Origin: Hyphomonadaceae bacterium
Lineage (GTDB): Bacteria; Pseudomonadota; Alphaproteobacteria; Caulobacterales; Aquidulcibacteraceae
Reading direction: 5' to 3'
DNA: 64,000 nucleotides
NCBI GenBank assembly: GCA_021731815.1
Contig: JAKFWO010000008.1
Span: 1-64,000 of the forward strand
Every line of letters begins with the position of its first letter. Position 1 is the first letter of the stretch. Positions 63,362-64,000 of the stretch are shown piece by piece. The position numbers and the translations under genes were made by a program. A model generated the notes under the pieces. It saw nothing but the letters and a program-made list of their open reading frames with translations, was not told the origin of the DNA and made no database searches.

Positions 63362-64000
63362 ATGAGGCTCGACAGCTCTGTTTCCGCCATCGTGACGGGT
63401 GCGGCCTCCGGCCTCGGCGCGGCTGTTGCCCGCGTTTTGCGCGCCGAGGGCGTGAGGGTCGCGATCTTCGACCTCAACCCGCAGGCCGGGGCGGCGCTGG
63501 CGGCCGAAATCGGCGCGCATTTCCAGCCCGTGGATGTGACTTCGGATGAGAGCGTGGCCGAGGGCCTTGCGCAGACGCGGGCACGCCACGGGCAGGAGCG
63601 GGTGCTGGTCAATTGCGCAGGCATCGCACCGGCCGCCAGGACCGCCGGGCGGGACAGATCCACCGGGGAAGCGAAGCCTTTCCCGATGCCGTTGTTCGAA
63701 AAGACCATTGCGGTCAATCTGATCGGCACCTTCCGGATGATCGCCCAAAGCGCGGCTGGCATGTTGTCGCTGCCCGCTCTCGACAATGGCGAGCGGGGGG
63801 TGATCGTCAACACTGCCTCGATCGCGGCCATGGATGGCCAGATCGGCCAGGCGGCCTATGCGGCCTCCAAGGGCGGGATCGTGGGAATGACGCTGCCGAT
63901 CGCCCGCGACCTTGCGGCCGAGGGCATTCGCATCAACACCATTCTGCCGGGGATTTTCAACACGCCGCTGATGCAGGCCGCACCCGAGCCCGTGCGGGCG
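63362..64000 (+). CDS. Short-chain dehydrogenase, truncated by the window end
   Basis: The first 213 codons of an SDR-family NAD(P)-dependent dehydrogenase; no stop occurs before base 64000. The cofactor motif TGAASGLG is at residues 12-19, NCAG near 80, and the catalytic Ser/Tyr/Lys are in VNTASIAAMDG and AYAASKGG. The sequence (AIFDLNPQAGAALAAEIGAHF; ILPGIFNTPLM) resembles the 3-hydroxyacyl-CoA dehydrogenase type (human HSD17B10 group), which would fit the thiolase upstream. Start is the ATG at 63362. Confidence 0.88.
   Translation, partial: MRLDSSVSAIVTGAASGLGAAVARVLRAEGVRVAIFDLNPQAGAALAAEIGAHFQPVDVTSDESVAEGLAQTRARHGQERVLVNCAGIAPAARTAGRDRSTGEAKPFPMPLFEKTIAVNLIGTFRMIAQSAAGMLSLPALDNGERGVIVNTASIAAMDGQIGQAAYAASKGGIVGMTLPIARDLAAEGIRINTILPGIFNTPLMQAAPEPVRA

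Noticed and set aside
1-64000. tRNA or rRNA genes
   Set aside because: I looked for T-loop sequences such as GGTTCGAATCC and rRNA core sequences in every intergenic region and found none; small RNAs cannot be excluded by eye.

Overview
This is a GC-rich chromosomal window from an alphaproteobacterium. The evidence is the gene set: leuS-lptE-holA, ileS-lspA-DUF3035 lipoprotein, the mitochondrial-type ubiquinone proteins COQ9 and COQ10 with an ABC1 kinase, a DmdC-type acyl-CoA dehydrogenase, propionyl-CoA carboxylase alpha and a RutE-like nitroreductase. A Rhizobium-type palindromic repeat and an upstream-of-gene AAGGA/GGAG ribosome-site style agree. I cannot place it below class level. No rRNA, tRNA, CRISPR array, transposase or prophage was seen. 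Almost all of the window is ordinary chromosome with about 60 protein genes, the last of which is cut by the window edge.

Layout. 1-4.4 kb: leuS, lptE, holA. 4.4-15.3 kb: mostly minus-strand genes, namely a CE15-like esterase lipoprotein, a deoxyhypusine-synthase-like enzyme, folate cyclo-ligase, gpmA, an alpha/beta hydrolase, rpmG, a PepSY/response regulator/sensor kinase operon, a DnaJ-type co-chaperone and serB; one rhodanese gene runs the other way. 15.5-25.5 kb (plus, except alkA): a lipoprotein, miaA, ilvB, an unrelated membrane protein, ilvH, a palindromic repeat, a TelA/XpaC pair and a Deg-family protease. 26.4-32.1 kb: the chemotaxis operon cheA-cheW-cheY-cheB-cheR without a receptor gene. 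32.4-36.8 kb: ileS-lspA-lipoprotein. 36.8-38.0 kb: an AT-richer two-gene accessory insert encoding an 80-residue protein and a TIR-like protein. 38.0-43.4 kb (minus): tsaB, nitroreductase, pccA, acyl-CoA dehydrogenase. 43.6-46.7 kb: three YceI-domain genes in a row, the last fused to cytochrome b561. 46.7-52.9 kb: mnmA, ybaB, a CaiB/BaiF racemase, scoAB and an acyl-ACP-synthetase-like enzyme. 53.0-61.1 kb: lipA, COQ10-like, a hypothetical gene, an acyltransferase, a Pif1-like helicase, an ABC1/UbiB kinase, ispG and COQ9. 61.3-64.0 kb: thiolase, a palindrome-rich spacer, peroxiredoxin and a truncated short-chain dehydrogenase.

How the genes work together. Three themes stand out: translation and envelope maintenance (leuS, ileS, miaA, mnmA, tsaB, rpmG, lptE, lspA, Deg protease); acyl-CoA and ketone-body metabolism (pccA, acyl-CoA dehydrogenase, CaiB-type racemase, scoAB, thiolase, SDR); and quinone/redox biology (COQ8/9/10-like genes, ispG, the YceI-b561 set, lipA). 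The best candidate for a new system is the small-protein/TIR-like pair at 37.0-38.0 kb. The most unexpected structural signal is that at least seven genes end with their stop codon inside a short tandem duplication.
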